From the NCBI GenBank assembly GCA_964019335.1, contig OZ025716.1, forward strand, positions 372,001-436,000: a DNA stretch of 64,000 nt, in the 5' to 3' direction. A program made the translations under genes and the position numbers. Shown here in pieces: positions 18,945 to 30,017 of this stretch. Position 1 is the first letter of the stretch. Every line of letters starts with the position of its first letter. This DNA is from Diplonema japonicum. Taxonomy: Eukaryota > Euglenozoa > Diplonemea > Diplonemida > Diplonemidae. The notes beneath the pieces were generated by a model that made no database searches, was not told the origin of the DNA, and was given only the letters and a program-made list of their open reading frames with translations.

Positions 18945-21683
18945 ATGACGTCGGAGAAGAAGGACAACAGCATCAAAGCTCGCATAGAGCACCTATCAGC
19001 CGCCTTGCACAATGGAACAGAAAGGTTCTTTGAGAAGCTTGGTGGTCTCGTAGTGAATTACCCGGGAGCGACCATCGGCCTGTGTTTGCTGTTTGTTGTG
19101 ATCATGGCACAGGGAGTGTGGCTCTATGAGGAGGAACTGGCAGCTGACAAACAGTTCACCCCACGTGACAGCCAGGCCGTCAACGAAGAGACATGGGTGG
19201 TCGACAGGTTCGGTCATGAGAACAGACCTGTGTACCTGCAAGTGGAGGCTGATGATGGAACGAACATGCTGACGAAGGCCTCACTGCTGTACATGCAAGA
19301 GATGCACGAGTGGCTCCTGTCACAGTCGCTCATCGTGGACGGGGAGAACGTGACCTACAACGTGGTGTGCGCGAGGTACACTAAAGACGATGATTGCAAG
19401 TCTCCTGTCTCTGTTCTGTCCTACTGGCAGCACAACAGAACCCTCCTTGAGGCTGACCCGAACCCTCTTTCCACCATCAACTCTGTGGACTGGAGGGACA
19501 TTGAACCCTCTGGATCTCCGCTCTCCTTCTATTTAGGAGGTGATGCTGTTCGTGATGCCAGTGGGGCGTTGGTGTCGACACGGGCCACGCGTATCATTTA
19601 CAACCTGAAGAACGAGAAGGAAGATATTTCTGGCGTTGGCAACGACGACCCGCAGAGCAGGTACTTCGAGATCCTGGTTGCTGAGAAGTCTGCTGACAGG
19701 CGTTCGGCTGACAGGCAGGCACACAAAGCAGCTTCTTTCATCCTCACAACTGCTGAAGAAGAAGAGGCAGGCAACGAGGCTGTGACTGCAGATGTCGGCA
19801 AGCTGATCATTGGGTACGTTTTGATGCTTTTCTACGCCTCCTTCATCCTGTCTCGTGGCCGTGCGAAGTACTCCCACTCTCTTCTTGGTGTGGTTTCAGT
19901 CGCTGCAGTCGGTGCAGCCACCTTCAGTGCCTACGGCTTCTGTTGGTACATCGGAGTGAAGTTCAACAGCGTTGTTCAGGTACTTGTCTTGGTGCTTCTC
20001 GGTGTTGGGATCGACGACACCTTTGTGATCATGGACTCCTGGTGGGACTGCTCCGAAATCCCCACAATGAAGGAGAGGATGATTGCGGCACTGAAGCACG
20101 CTGGTCCTGCAGTCACGATCACCTCTGTGACCGACCTCATCGCCTTCCTTGCCGGGTCCAGCACAGAGTTACCTGCTTTGCGTGACTTCTGCTACTACGC
20201 TACTTTCGGTATCCTTTTCGTCTTCTTTTTCCAATGTACATTCGTGGTAGCCTTTGCATACCTTGACAGTGTGAGGCAGGAGCGCGGTAGGTCAGATATC
20301 CTGTGCTGTGTCCCTGTGGATGACGAGACAGGTGTGTGCGTGAAGAAGGACGGGTCGTGGACTGAGGGGGAGAAAGGCATTCAGAACCGTATTGTTGGGA
20401 CGCACATGCCACGCCTTGTGCTTGGTACTCTTGTTGGCAAGGTGGTGGTCATCCTCATCTCTTGCCTCCTCTTCGGGCTTGGCATCTACGGGTGCACTAA
20501 GGTGAAGATGAACTTCAACCAGGAATGGTTCATCCCCGACGGCGATGCCATCGAAGACGCCATGGATGTGCGTGACACCTACTTCAACGGGCAGAGCCTC
20601 CCTGCCAATGTGTACTTCAGTGACATCAACTACCCTCAGGAGCAGGACACGGTGCTGAATGCTGGGTCAGTCCTTCGCAAGAACATTTGGGTCACTCAGA
20701 ACTCCACCTCATCATGGATGGAGGATTTCCAGCAGTGGGTGAGGGAAGAGCACGTGGCGGACTGGGACCAGTCGGCTGGGAGGATCGTCCCTTCTCAGTT
20801 CTACAGGCTTCTTCGTGTGTTCGCCTCGACGGCAACAGGGCCCCGCAGTGCTTGGCAGCACATCGACAACATCAGGTGGAGCAGCAACGGGAGTGACTCG
20901 CTGGTCGCCTCCCGTGTGGGCTTCCTCATCGTTGGGCAAGCAGCAGGTGACGGGCAGGATGCCATCGACTGCATGGACAACCTTCGTGCTGAGCTGTCTG
21001 GATCTGAGTTTCCTTGGGCCTTTATGTTCCTGTTCTGGGAGTCTTACAAGCTGATGGTCCCAGAGATCACACAGAATGTGGCCATTGCAGGGTCGTGTGT
21101 GTTCGTGCTGGTCTCGTTGATGATTGCGAACATTCAGCTGGGCCTCCTCGTGGCACTCATTATAGGTTTCGTGGACGTTTGCATGATAGGTTTCATGCCT
21201 TTCATCGGTGTTGAGCTGAACGGTGTGTCTGTGATCTGCATTGTGCTTGCTGTCGGTCTGAGTGTGGACTACAGTGTCCACATTGCAGGGGCATTCCTTC
21301 AAATGAAGTGTGAGGATGGCGAGGGGCACAGTTCGAGATCGCAGCGTGCCGCTTACGCTTTGTGGAAGATGGGCCCTGCTGTGGTGAATGGGGGGACCTC
21401 CACCTTCATTGCAGTCCTTCCAGCCGCGATGGCGGTCTCATATGTGTTCCAGGTGTTCTTCAGGATGTTTGTGTTGATCATCTTCTTCGGGCAGTGGTTC
21501 GGGGTGTTCTTGCTTCCGGTGGTGCTGTCATTTGTGGGGCCTGACGCGTACCTCACCGCTCCGGAGCTGAAGCCGCGTGAAAACCCCCTTCACCCTGAAC
21601 ATGATGATCCGGTGGCTACTACAACGAAGGGCACGACACCTGTTGATGTTGAAATGGCTGAGGTTAGCGAAGCACATCCCTGA
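18945..21683 (+). CDS. Patched-type RND transporter, tandem copy 4
   Basis: 912 residues with the full 12-TM layout and both GVGIDD and GLSVDYSVH motifs. This is one of the more diverged copies. TM1 reads ATIGLCLLFVVIMAQGVW. The sterol-sensing-like region carries SVAAVGAATFSAYGFCWY instead of SVVSIGLSTFSAYGLCWY. TM5-6 has FVFFFQCTF. TM9 is LVALIIGFVDVCMIGF. The loop between TM10 and TM11 is altered (QMKCEDGEGHSSRSQ). Unlike copies 1-3, the divergence continues to the 3' end, so this copy seems to have escaped the homogenisation there. The tail ends VDVEMAEVSEAHP. Confidence 0.87.
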   Translation: MTSEKKDNSIKARIEHLSAALHNGTERFFEKLGGLVVNYPGATIGLCLLFVVIMAQGVWLYEEELAADKQFTPRDSQAVNEETWVVDRFGHENRPVYLQVEADDGTNMLTKASLLYMQEMHEWLLSQSLIVDGENVTYNVVCARYTKDDDCKSPVSVLSYWQHNRTLLEADPNPLSTINSVDWRDIEPSGSPLSFYLGGDAVRDASGALVSTRATRIIYNLKNEKEDISGVGNDDPQSRYFEILVAEKSADRRSADRQAHKAASFILTTAEEEEAGNEAVTADVGKLIIGYVLMLFYASFILSRGRAKYSHSLLGVVSVAAVGAATFSAYGFCWYIGVKFNSVVQVLVLVLLGVGIDDTFVIMDSWWDCSEIPTMKERMIAALKHAGPAVTITSVTDLIAFLAGSSTELPALRDFCYYATFGILFVFFFQCTFVVAFAYLDSVRQERGRSDILCCVPVDDETGVCVKKDGSWTEGEKGIQNRIVGTHMPRLVLGTLVGKVVVILISCLLFGLGIYGCTKVKMNFNQEWFIPDGDAIEDAMDVRDTYFNGQSLPANVYFSDINYPQEQDTVLNAGSVLRKNIWVTQNSTSSWMEDFQQWVREEHVADWDQSAGRIVPSQFYRLLRVFASTATGPRSAWQHIDNIRWSSNGSDSLVASRVGFLIVGQAAGDGQDAIDCMDNLRAELSGSEFPWAFMFLFWESYKLMVPEITQNVAIAGSCVFVLVSLMIANIQLGLLVALIIGFVDVCMIGFMPFIGVELNGVSVICIVLAVGLSVDYSVHIAGAFLQMKCEDGEGHSSRSQRAAYALWKMGPAVVNGGTSTFIAVLPAAMAVSYVFQVFFRMFVLIIFFGQWFGVFLLPVVLSFVGPDAYLTAPELKPRENPLHPEHDDPVATTTKGTTPVDVEMAEVSEAHP

Positions 21684-22769
21684 TCGTTTATTCTCTCTAA
21701 GATCTCTTGTCAGAAGTATGAAGAAAGCACCATGGCCCGGAAAGTACAACAAGGTAAAAAAGAAATTAAAAAAGAGGAAAAAGAAGATGAATTCTCGTTG
21801 CCTTCTTTTTTTTTTTTTTTTTTTGATCTTCCCCCTGCCCCCTCCCTTGATAAGACAACACATTCATGTGCAAACTGCAGGCGGGAGAAATGGTGAGGAA
21901 AACACCCCTTCTGACTGCATATGCCGCTTGTTACAACAGCCTGCCTGACCTCCTGGGGCTGTTGCTCACCAATGCAAGCGTGTTAATTAAGTTAACAATG
22001 TATTGCTTCTCTTATCCACCCCCCCCCCCCCCCTTCCCCGTTTTAACTTCCTTAATCTTACTCTTCCTTTTCTTTTTTTGTATTTTTTTTTTTAAATCCC
22101 TTATTTGCGTAGCGTCCTCCAAACACAAGATGCGAGAAAAAAGAAAAAGAAGAAAGAAAAAAAAAAGAAGACAACGAACAAAAGAACAGAGATTTTTAGC
22201 CCTGCGGTATGCTGTCACTTATGGCCGGTTAGGTGAGGTTTTTGTCATTGTCTCATTTTCATCCCCTCCCACGGGGCAGCCCTCTAGCGGGGGGCTTGTC
22301 CTTGTACTTTGAGTTTCATCTAGCATGGGTTTAAGAAAACGGTTTTTCTTCTTTTTTTCTTTTCCGTTGCACACTTAACGCCAGTGTTGCAATGCAAAGC
22401 TCCATTTTTCTTTTTCTTCTTTTCTTTTTTATAATTTTCTTTTTAATGAACAGAAACTCTTGTCACAAGTAGTTATCAAAAGATCAAGAAGGCTGCGTTT
22501 GTGTGTTGCTAGAAAATGTCTTTACTAGGAAAAAGATTTGCAACCATTTGCGCACAAAAATACGGTATAACTAACCTATTCTTTTTTTTTTGTTCCCTTT
22601 CTTTATTTTAGGTTTTTTTATTTTACAAAACTGTCCATAAATAAAAGATGAGGAAGAAAAAAAAGCTTTTTCTTTTTCTTCTTTTTTTATTTTTTGAACC
22701 TATGAGCACTCCTCTCTGTTTTCTTTTCCAATGCTTGGATGCCTCCCCTTGTCACCCCATTCGGGTACT
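21684..22769. other. Spacer between copies 4 and 5
   Basis: Non-coding with T, C and AG-rich runs. No gene recognised. Confidence 0.4.
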
Positions 22770-22824
22770 TTGCACTTGTATTTTACTTATTTTCTCCCGT
22801 GTTTTAACAACCAACGGCATTCAG
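22770..22824 (+). promoter_or_regulatory. Candidate spliced-leader acceptor, copy 5
   Basis: A pyrimidine-rich stretch, then GGCATTCAG (AG at 22823-22824) followed by GT; ATG 22856 is 31 nt downstream. Confidence 0.5.
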
Positions 22825-22855
22825 GTAAAAAGACGCAACAAGAAGCACTGACACA

Positions 22856-25612
22856 ATGGACAAGGATCCAGCTTTAAAGGTCGATGAGGTGGAACAGAGT
22901 GGCTGTAAGTATCGCCTTGAGCGCTTCTCAGCCGCGGTGCACAATGGAACAGAGAAGGCCTTCGAGAAGCTCAGCACCCTTGTGGTAAACCACCCGGGAG
23001 TGACCATCGCCATCTGCGTCGTCTTCGCCGCCATCATGGCACAGGGCGTGTGGCTCTACGATGAGGAACTCGCTTCTGATAAGCAGTTCACCCCACGTGA
23101 CAGCCGTGCGGTGGAAGACCAAGATTGGGTGGTCGACAGGTTCGGCCACGAGGATCGTACTGTTTACCTGCAGACACTTGGCACCGATGGAACGAACATG
23201 CTGACGAAGGCCTCGCTGCTGTACATGCAAGAGATGCACGAGTGGCTCCTGTCACAGTCGCTCATCGTGGACGGGGAGAACGTGACCTACAACGTGGTGT
23301 GCGCGAGGTACACTAAAGACGACGATTGCAAGTCTCCTGTCTCTGTTCTGTCCTACTGGCAGCACAACAGAACCCTCCTTGAGGCCGACCCGAACCCTCT
23401 TTCCACCATCAACTCTGTTGACTGGAGGGACATTGAACCTTCTGGTCCACCCCTCTCTTACTACGTCGGCAGTGATGCTGTTCGTGATGCCAGTGGGGCG
23501 TTGGTGTCGACACGGGCCACGCGTATCATTTACAACCTGAAGAACGAGAAGGAAGATATTTCTGGCGTTGGCAACGACGACCCGCAGAGCAGGTACTTCG
23601 AGATCCTGGTTGCTGAGAAGTCTGCTGACAGGCGTTCGGCTGACAGGCAGGCACACAGCGCTGAAGCCTACATTCTTACAGAGGGCCAAGAAGAAGAGGC
23701 CGGCGACGAGGCGACGGGCTCCGACGTGGCTAGCCTGATCATTGGGTACATGTTGATGTTTACGTATGCCTCCTTCATCCTGTCTCGTGGCCGTGTGAAG
23801 TACTCCCACTCTATTCTTGGTTTAGTGTCAGTTGTGTCCATCGGCTTGTCAACCTTCAGTGCCTACGGCCTCTGCTGGTACATCGGGATCAAGTTCAACA
23901 ATGTCGTTCAGGTGCTGATCTTGGTGCTTCTCGGTGTTGGGATCGACGACACCTTTGTGATCATGGACTCCTGGTGGGACTGCTATGAAATCCCCACAAT
24001 GAAGGAGAGGATGATTGCGGCCATGAAGCACGCTGGTCCTGCAGTCACGATCACCTCTGTGACCGACCTCATCGCCTTCCTTGCCGGATCTGGCACTGCT
24101 TTCCCCGCCCTTCGTGACTTCTGCTACTACGCTACTTTCGGCATCCTTTTCGATTTTGTGTTCCAATGCACATTCGTGGTAGCCATTGCATACCTTGACA
24201 GTGTGAGGCAGGAGCACGGTAAAGCAGACTGTCTGTGCTGTGTCTCTGTGGATGACGAGACAGGTGTGTGCGTGAAGAAGGACGGGTGGACGGAAGGGGA
24301 GAGGGGCATTCAAAACCGTGTTGTTGGGACGCACATGCCACGCCTTGTGCTTGGTAATGTTGTTGGCAAGGTGGTGGTCATCCTCATCTCCTGCTTCTTC
24401 TTAGGAATTGGCATCTACGGGTGCACTAAGGTGAAGATGAACTTCAACAAAGAGTGGTTCATCCCCGACGGGCACGCCATCGAGGCAGCCATGGATGTGC
24501 GCAACAACTACTTCAGCGGCGAGAGCCTCCCTGCCAATGTGTACTTCGGTGACCTCAACTACCCTCAGGAGCAGGACACGGTGCTGAACTCACTTTCAGT
24601 CCTTCGTCGGAACAGGTGGGTGGTGGCGAACTCCACCTCATCATGGATGGAGGACTTCCAGCAGTGGGTGAGGGAAGAGCACGTGGCGGACTGGGACCAG
24701 TCGGCTGGGAGGATCGTCCCTTCTCAGTTCTACAGGCTTCTTCGTGTGTTCGCCTCGACGGCAACAGGGCCCCGCAGTGCTTGGCAGCACATCGACAACA
24801 TCAGGTGGAGCAGCAACGGGAGTGACCTTATCGCCTCCCGTTCGGGCTTCTTCATTGTTGGCAGCACGCTATCGGAAAGCGAGGATGCCATCGACTGCAT
24901 GGACAACCTTCGTGCTGAGCTGTCTGGACCTGAGTTCCCTTGGGCTTTTCCATTCATCTTCTGGGAGTCTTACAAGCTGATGGTCCCCGAGATCACAAGG
25001 AACGTGGCCATTGCAGGATCGTGTGTGTTCGTGCTGGTCACCATCATGATTGCGAACGTACAGCTGGGCCTCCTCGTGACCCTTGCGATTGGATGTGTGG
25101 ACGTGTGCATGATAGGCTTCATGCCTTTCATCGGTGTTGACCTAAACAGTGTGTCTGTGATCTGCATTGTGCTTGCTGTCGGTCTGAGTGTGGACTACAG
25201 TGTCCACATTGCAGGGGCCTTCCTTCATGTGAAGTGTGAGGATGGCGATGAGCACAGTGGGAGGACACAGCGTGCGGCCTTCGCATTATGGAAGATGGGC
25301 CCTGCTGTGGTGAATGGGGGGACCTCTACATTCATCGCTGTGATGCCACTTGCCTTCGCTGTCTCATATGTGTTCTCTGTGTTCTTCAGGATGTTTACGC
25401 TGATCATCTTCTTCGGGCAGTGGTTCGGGGTGTTCTTGCTTCCGGTGGTGCTGTCGTTGGTGGGGCCTGACCCGTACCTCACAGCTCCGGAGCTGAATGA
25501 GAAGCCTCAGCAGAACCCTCTTCACCCTGAACATGATGCTCCAATGGATGTGACAAAGATGTCTGACTACAACTCACCTCTGAGTAATGCGGGAGATGTA
25601 GAGGCAGTGTGA
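22856..25612 (+). CDS. Patched-type RND transporter, tandem copy 5
   Basis: 918 residues with an intact 12-TM frame and both RND polar motifs. Its N-terminus is longer and distinct (MDKDPALKVDEVEQSGCKY) before the shared RLERFSAAVHNGTE block. Together with copy 6 it defines a subtype. The first loop has LQTLGTDGTNM instead of LQVEADEGTNM. Other subtype marks are LAGSGTAFPALRDF, GVDLNSVSVICI before TM10, and IAVMPLAFAVSYVFSVFF in TM11. The tail (MDVTKMSDYNSPLSNAGDVEAV) lacks the VEM ending of several other copies. The collapsed relic at 37042-37290 matches this copy best at its 5' end. Confidence 0.87.
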   Translation: MDKDPALKVDEVEQSGCKYRLERFSAAVHNGTEKAFEKLSTLVVNHPGVTIAICVVFAAIMAQGVWLYDEELASDKQFTPRDSRAVEDQDWVVDRFGHEDRTVYLQTLGTDGTNMLTKASLLYMQEMHEWLLSQSLIVDGENVTYNVVCARYTKDDDCKSPVSVLSYWQHNRTLLEADPNPLSTINSVDWRDIEPSGPPLSYYVGSDAVRDASGALVSTRATRIIYNLKNEKEDISGVGNDDPQSRYFEILVAEKSADRRSADRQAHSAEAYILTEGQEEEAGDEATGSDVASLIIGYMLMFTYASFILSRGRVKYSHSILGLVSVVSIGLSTFSAYGLCWYIGIKFNNVVQVLILVLLGVGIDDTFVIMDSWWDCYEIPTMKERMIAAMKHAGPAVTITSVTDLIAFLAGSGTAFPALRDFCYYATFGILFDFVFQCTFVVAIAYLDSVRQEHGKADCLCCVSVDDETGVCVKKDGWTEGERGIQNRVVGTHMPRLVLGNVVGKVVVILISCFFLGIGIYGCTKVKMNFNKEWFIPDGHAIEAAMDVRNNYFSGESLPANVYFGDLNYPQEQDTVLNSLSVLRRNRWVVANSTSSWMEDFQQWVREEHVADWDQSAGRIVPSQFYRLLRVFASTATGPRSAWQHIDNIRWSSNGSDLIASRSGFFIVGSTLSESEDAIDCMDNLRAELSGPEFPWAFPFIFWESYKLMVPEITRNVAIAGSCVFVLVTIMIANVQLGLLVTLAIGCVDVCMIGFMPFIGVDLNSVSVICIVLAVGLSVDYSVHIAGAFLHVKCEDGDEHSGRTQRAAFALWKMGPAVVNGGTSTFIAVMPLAFAVSYVFSVFFRMFTLIIFFGQWFGVFLLPVVLSLVGPDPYLTAPELNEKPQQNPLHPEHDAPMDVTKMSDYNSPLSNAGDVEAV

Positions 25613-26107
25613 GTTCTCTATTTTGAATACTCTAGTTTTTCATGTGTCAGCTTGTGAGACAAGCATAAAACATGCATGCATTGATTAAGCTCTTGAGAAA
25701 GTCTTTGCAGCATGTTTCTTTTGAAAGTCATTTCTGTAAACTAGACACTTGGTACTTCTTTGCTTGGTTACTTGTAAGAACATATCAGTACTTATCTCAG
25801 GCTATGTACTGTATGCACAACTACGAGGTACCGACTCTTTCTTCTTTTTTTTTATGCTTATGTTTGCGAAGGTGTTGACGGGGCCAGAAATTCACCAATT
25901 TTAGACCCGCCAACCGTGGCTACATGGCCATATTTACTTCATGTTGTAGAATCACATTTTTTTTTTTATTATTGATCCCCAAGATTACTTTCTTACCCTG
26001 TGACCATCGTTTTCAGTTGCAGGTTTTCCACCCTTTTCATGGTTGTGGGCATGACTCGAACCATATCTCTTTTTTCTTTTCTTTGCTAGGTAATGGAACA
26101 GGCGATC

Positions 26108-26138
<31 letters not shown>

Positions 26139-26375
26139 TCATTTTTTAGAAAAGAAAAGTAAACGCCTGTATTTGGGAAAACTGCATATTTCTTCCTCCC
26201 AATACAGTATCTGTCCAAAGCTGCAATCATGGGAAACCCCCCCCCCCCCCCGGCATTTTGGCAGCCTCGTAGATATTTAATGCTTTAAGTACATAGAGGC
26301 TACGTGTAGCATTTCATGACGGGGGGCCATACCCAGTAAAGGTATTTCCTTACTTTATTGTACACAAATGAAACC
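25613..26375. other. Spacer between copies 5 and 6
   Basis: Non-coding, including a long T run near 26109-26135 and a C run near 26237-26252. No gene recognised. Confidence 0.4.
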
Positions 26376-26458
26376 CTTTTCTCTCCTTCTTCTTCTGCCG
26401 TTCTTCCTTCTTCTTCTTTTAACTAACTATCCCTGCTCCTCAAGAATGCACTTTCTAG
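26376..26458 (+). promoter_or_regulatory. Candidate spliced-leader acceptor, copy 6
   Basis: A long CTT-rich tract. Possible acceptor AGs lie at 26443-26444 and 26457-26458; the second is followed by GT and lies 13 nt before ATG 26472. Confidence 0.5.
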
Positions 26459-26471
26459 GTTCTTTACAACA

Positions 26472-29216
26472 ATGGGCAAAACCCAAACTGAAGAGCAGCC
26501 TGCGCAGAGTAATGGATTAACCCATCGCCTTGAACGAGTGTCTGCAAAAATGCACACCGGCACAGAGAAGGGCTTCGGACAGCTCACCATACAGGTAGTG
26601 AACCACCCGGGAGTGACTGTTGCCATCTGCGTCGTCTTCTTCATAGTAATGTTCCAGGGCGTGTGGCTCTACGATGAGGAACTGGCAGCTGACAAGCTCT
26701 TCACTCCGCAAGACAGTGATGCTGCAGAGGACGAGACTTGGGTGGTCGACAGGTTCGGCAACGAAGACAGAACTGTTTACCTGCAGACACTTGGCACCGA
26801 TGGAACGAACATGCTGACGAAAGCCTCGCTGCTGTACATGCAAGAGATGCACGAGTGGCTCCTGTCACAGTCGCTCATCGTGGACGGGGAGGACGTGACC
26901 TACAACGTGGTGTGCGCGAGGTACACTAAAGACGATGATTGCAAGTCTCCTGCTTCTATTCTGTCCTACTGGCAGCACAACAGAACCCTCCTTGAGGCTG
27001 ACCCGAACCCTCTTTCCACCATCAACTCTGTTGACTGGAGGGACATTGAACCCTCTGGTCCGGACCTTTCTTATTACATCAGCAGTGATGCTGTTCGTGA
27101 TGCCAGTGGGGCGTTGGTGTCGACACGGGCCACGCGTATCACTTACAATCTGAAGAACGAGAAGGAAGATATTTCTGGAAAGGGAGTAGATGACCCGCAG
27201 TGCAGGTACTTCGAGATCCTGGTTGCTGAGAAGTCTGCTGACAGGCGCTCGGCTGACAGGCAGGCACACAGCGCTGAAACTTACATTTTGACAGAAGGGG
27301 AAGAAGCAGAAGCTGGTATTGAGGCAGGTCAGGATGACATTGCAAGCTTGTTCATTGGGTACTTTTTGATGCTTTTCTACGCTTCCTTCGTCCTGTCTCG
27401 TGGCCGTGTGAAGTACTCCCACTCTATTCTTGGTTTAGTGTCAGTTGTGTCCATTGGCCTGTCAACCTTCAGTGCCTACGGCCTCTGCTGGTACATCGGG
27501 ATCAAGTTCAACACTGTCGTTCAGGTACTTGTCTTGGTGCTTCTCGGTGTTGGGATCGACGACACCTTTGTGATCATGGACTCTTGGTGGGACTGCTCCG
27601 AAATCCCCACAATGAAGGAGAGGATGATTGCGGCCATGAAGCACGCTGGTCCTGCCATCACAATCACATCTGTGACCGACCTCATCGCCTTCCTTGCCGG
27701 ATCTGGCACTGCTTTCCCCGCCCTTCGTGATTTCTGCTACTACGCTACTTTCGGTATCCTTTTCGATTTTGTGTTCCAATGCACATTCGTGGTAGCCATT
27801 GCATACTTTGACAGTGTGAGGCAGGAGAGCAGTAGGTCAGACTGTCTGTGTTGTGTCCCTGTGGATGACGAGACAGGTGTGTGCGTGAAGAAGGACGGGT
27901 CGTGGACTGAGGGGGAGAAAGGCATTCAGAACCGTATTGTTGGGACGCACATGCCACGCCTTGTGCTTGGTACTCTTGTTGGCAAGGTGGTGGTCATCCT
28001 CATCTCCTGCTTCTTCTTAGGAATTGGCATCTACGGGTGCACTGAACTGAAGATGAACTTCAACCAGGAATGGTTCATCCCCGACGGGCACGCCATCGAA
28101 GACGCCATAGATGTGCGTGACAACTACTTCAGCGGCGAGAGCCTCCCTGCCAATGTGTACTTCGGTGACATCAACTACCCTCAGGAGCAGGACACGGTGC
28201 TGAACTCACTTTCAGTCCTTCGTCGGAACAGGTGGGTGGTGGAAAACTCCACCTCATCATGGATGGAGGACTTCCAGCAGTGGGTGAAGAAGGAGCACGT
28301 GGCGGACTGGGACCAGTCGGCTGGGAGGATCGTCCCTTCTCAGTTCTACAGGCTTCTTCGTGTGTTCGCCTCGACGGCAACAGGGCCCCGCAGTGCTTGG
28401 CAGCACATCGACAACATCAGGTGGAGCAGCAATGGCAGTGTCCTCATCGCCTCCCGTTCGGGCTTTCACATCATCGGCGCACCTTTATCTGACAGCGAGG
28501 ATGCTGTGGACTGCATGGACAACCTTCGTGCTGAGCTGTCTGGATCTGAGTTCCCTTGGACCTTTATGTTCCTGTTCTGGGAGTCTTACAAGCTGATGAT
28601 TCCCGAGATCACAAGGAACGTGGCCATTGCAGGGTCGTGTGTGTTCGTGCTGGTCACCATCATGATTGCGAACGTACAGCTGGGCCTCCTCGTGACCCTT
28701 GCAATCGGGTGTGTGGACGTGTGCATGCTCGGTTTCATGCCTTTCATCGGTGTTGACTTAAACAGTGTGTCTGTGATCTGCATTGTGCTTGCTGTCGGTC
28801 TGAGTGTAGATTACAGTGTCCACATTGCAGGGGCCTTCCTTCATGTGAAGTGTGAGGATGGCGATGAGCACAGTGGGAGGACACAGCGTGCGGCCTTCGC
28901 ATTATGGAAGATGGGCCCTGCTGTGGTGAATGGGGGGACCTCTACATTCATCGCTGTGATGCCACTTGCCTTCGCTGTCTCATATGTGTTCTCTGTGTTC
29001 TTCAGGATGTTTGCGTTGATCATCTTCTTCGGGCAGTGGTTCGGGGTGTTCTTCCTTCCGGTGGTGCTGTCATTTGTGGGGCCTGACCCGTACCTCACAG
29101 CTCCGGAGCTGAATGAGAAGCCGCATGAGAACCCTCTTCACCCTGAACATGATGCTCCTGTTGTTGAGGAGGTAGAAGAGATGAGCCCCACAGCAGAAGT
29201 AGAAAGAACCGTATAG
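26472..29216 (+). CDS. Patched-type RND transporter, tandem copy 6
   Basis: 914 residues, intact, and of the same subtype as copy 5 (LQTLGTDGTNM, GVDLNSVSVICI, IAVMPLAFAVSYVFSVFF). Its N-terminal 60 residues are the most distinct of the subtype. The amphipathic segment reads RLERVSAKMHTGTEKGFGQL and TM1 is VTVAICVVFFIVMFQGVW. The acidic segment before TM2 (EGEEAEAGIEAGQDDIAS) is longer and more acidic. Parts of the middle (KKDGSWTEGEKGIQNRIVG) match copy 4 instead, so this copy is also a patchwork. The tail is EEVEEMSPTAEVERTV. Confidence 0.87.
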   Translation: MGKTQTEEQPAQSNGLTHRLERVSAKMHTGTEKGFGQLTIQVVNHPGVTVAICVVFFIVMFQGVWLYDEELAADKLFTPQDSDAAEDETWVVDRFGNEDRTVYLQTLGTDGTNMLTKASLLYMQEMHEWLLSQSLIVDGEDVTYNVVCARYTKDDDCKSPASILSYWQHNRTLLEADPNPLSTINSVDWRDIEPSGPDLSYYISSDAVRDASGALVSTRATRITYNLKNEKEDISGKGVDDPQCRYFEILVAEKSADRRSADRQAHSAETYILTEGEEAEAGIEAGQDDIASLFIGYFLMLFYASFVLSRGRVKYSHSILGLVSVVSIGLSTFSAYGLCWYIGIKFNTVVQVLVLVLLGVGIDDTFVIMDSWWDCSEIPTMKERMIAAMKHAGPAITITSVTDLIAFLAGSGTAFPALRDFCYYATFGILFDFVFQCTFVVAIAYFDSVRQESSRSDCLCCVPVDDETGVCVKKDGSWTEGEKGIQNRIVGTHMPRLVLGTLVGKVVVILISCFFLGIGIYGCTELKMNFNQEWFIPDGHAIEDAIDVRDNYFSGESLPANVYFGDINYPQEQDTVLNSLSVLRRNRWVVENSTSSWMEDFQQWVKKEHVADWDQSAGRIVPSQFYRLLRVFASTATGPRSAWQHIDNIRWSSNGSVLIASRSGFHIIGAPLSDSEDAVDCMDNLRAELSGSEFPWTFMFLFWESYKLMIPEITRNVAIAGSCVFVLVTIMIANVQLGLLVTLAIGCVDVCMLGFMPFIGVDLNSVSVICIVLAVGLSVDYSVHIAGAFLHVKCEDGDEHSGRTQRAAFALWKMGPAVVNGGTSTFIAVMPLAFAVSYVFSVFFRMFALIIFFGQWFGVFFLPVVLSFVGPDPYLTAPELNEKPHENPLHPEHDAPVVEEVEEMSPTAEVERTV

Positions 29217-30017
29217 GTTTTAATCTCTTCCCCCTCTCTTTTTCTCTCTTTTCCTTTTTTTCAGCAGAAGTTTCCTACCACAATAGGCTTTTCATTACAT
29301 TCCAAGATTGCTTTGCAGATATATCCGGCAAAATTTTCGAGGTTTTGGAAAGCCTATTGTTTGCGTATCTATTTTTTTCTGCGTACTAACCTCCGATCCT
29401 ATCACCCTGCAAATAAGATTCAGGTATCTATCTCCCTCCCCCCTCCCCCCTTTTTTTTCTTTAATTTTTTTGTTCTGAGCAAAATGAAAAAGAGAGGGAA
29501 GGAAAAAAAAAAGAAAACTGAAAAGTGAGTGCGTGCCTACTGACAAGGTTCTCGGAAAGTGGACTTCAAAGAATCTCCAGGACAGAAATAGTCTGGCCTG
29601 ATAAGTTTCCAAGGCGTTTGTCGGTCGTCACTCTTTCATTTTTTACAGCAATTATATATCTCTGGACTTCTGTAAGACAACTAGTGGCTCTGGAGGCGCA
29701 CAACTGCGATGGTCATTGCTAACGCTTCCTCCCCAGCACAGTAGGCCTCGTTCTGTTTATGTTGGATTCGTCGATTCTTTTTTTCTTCGTCTTTTCTTTT
29801 TTTTGAAAGAAAATGGAAAATAGTGAAAAGAAAGAACCGCCTTTTCCCGTAGCTCTACTTGGGCTCATTTTTTTGCGGCGTTTTTCTTTTTGTAATAAAT
29901 TTGTATTTTCGGAGTGGCAGGAAAGAAGGAAAAAAAAAGATAATTGAATATCCTATAGCCCCCCCTCCCCCCCATTCTTGTTTTTTTCCTCCCTATTTCT
30001 TTTTTGGGGCCCCCAGT
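29217..30017. other. Spacer before the retrotransposon remnant
   Basis: Pyrimidine- and purine-rich, with no convincing gene. Confidence 0.35.
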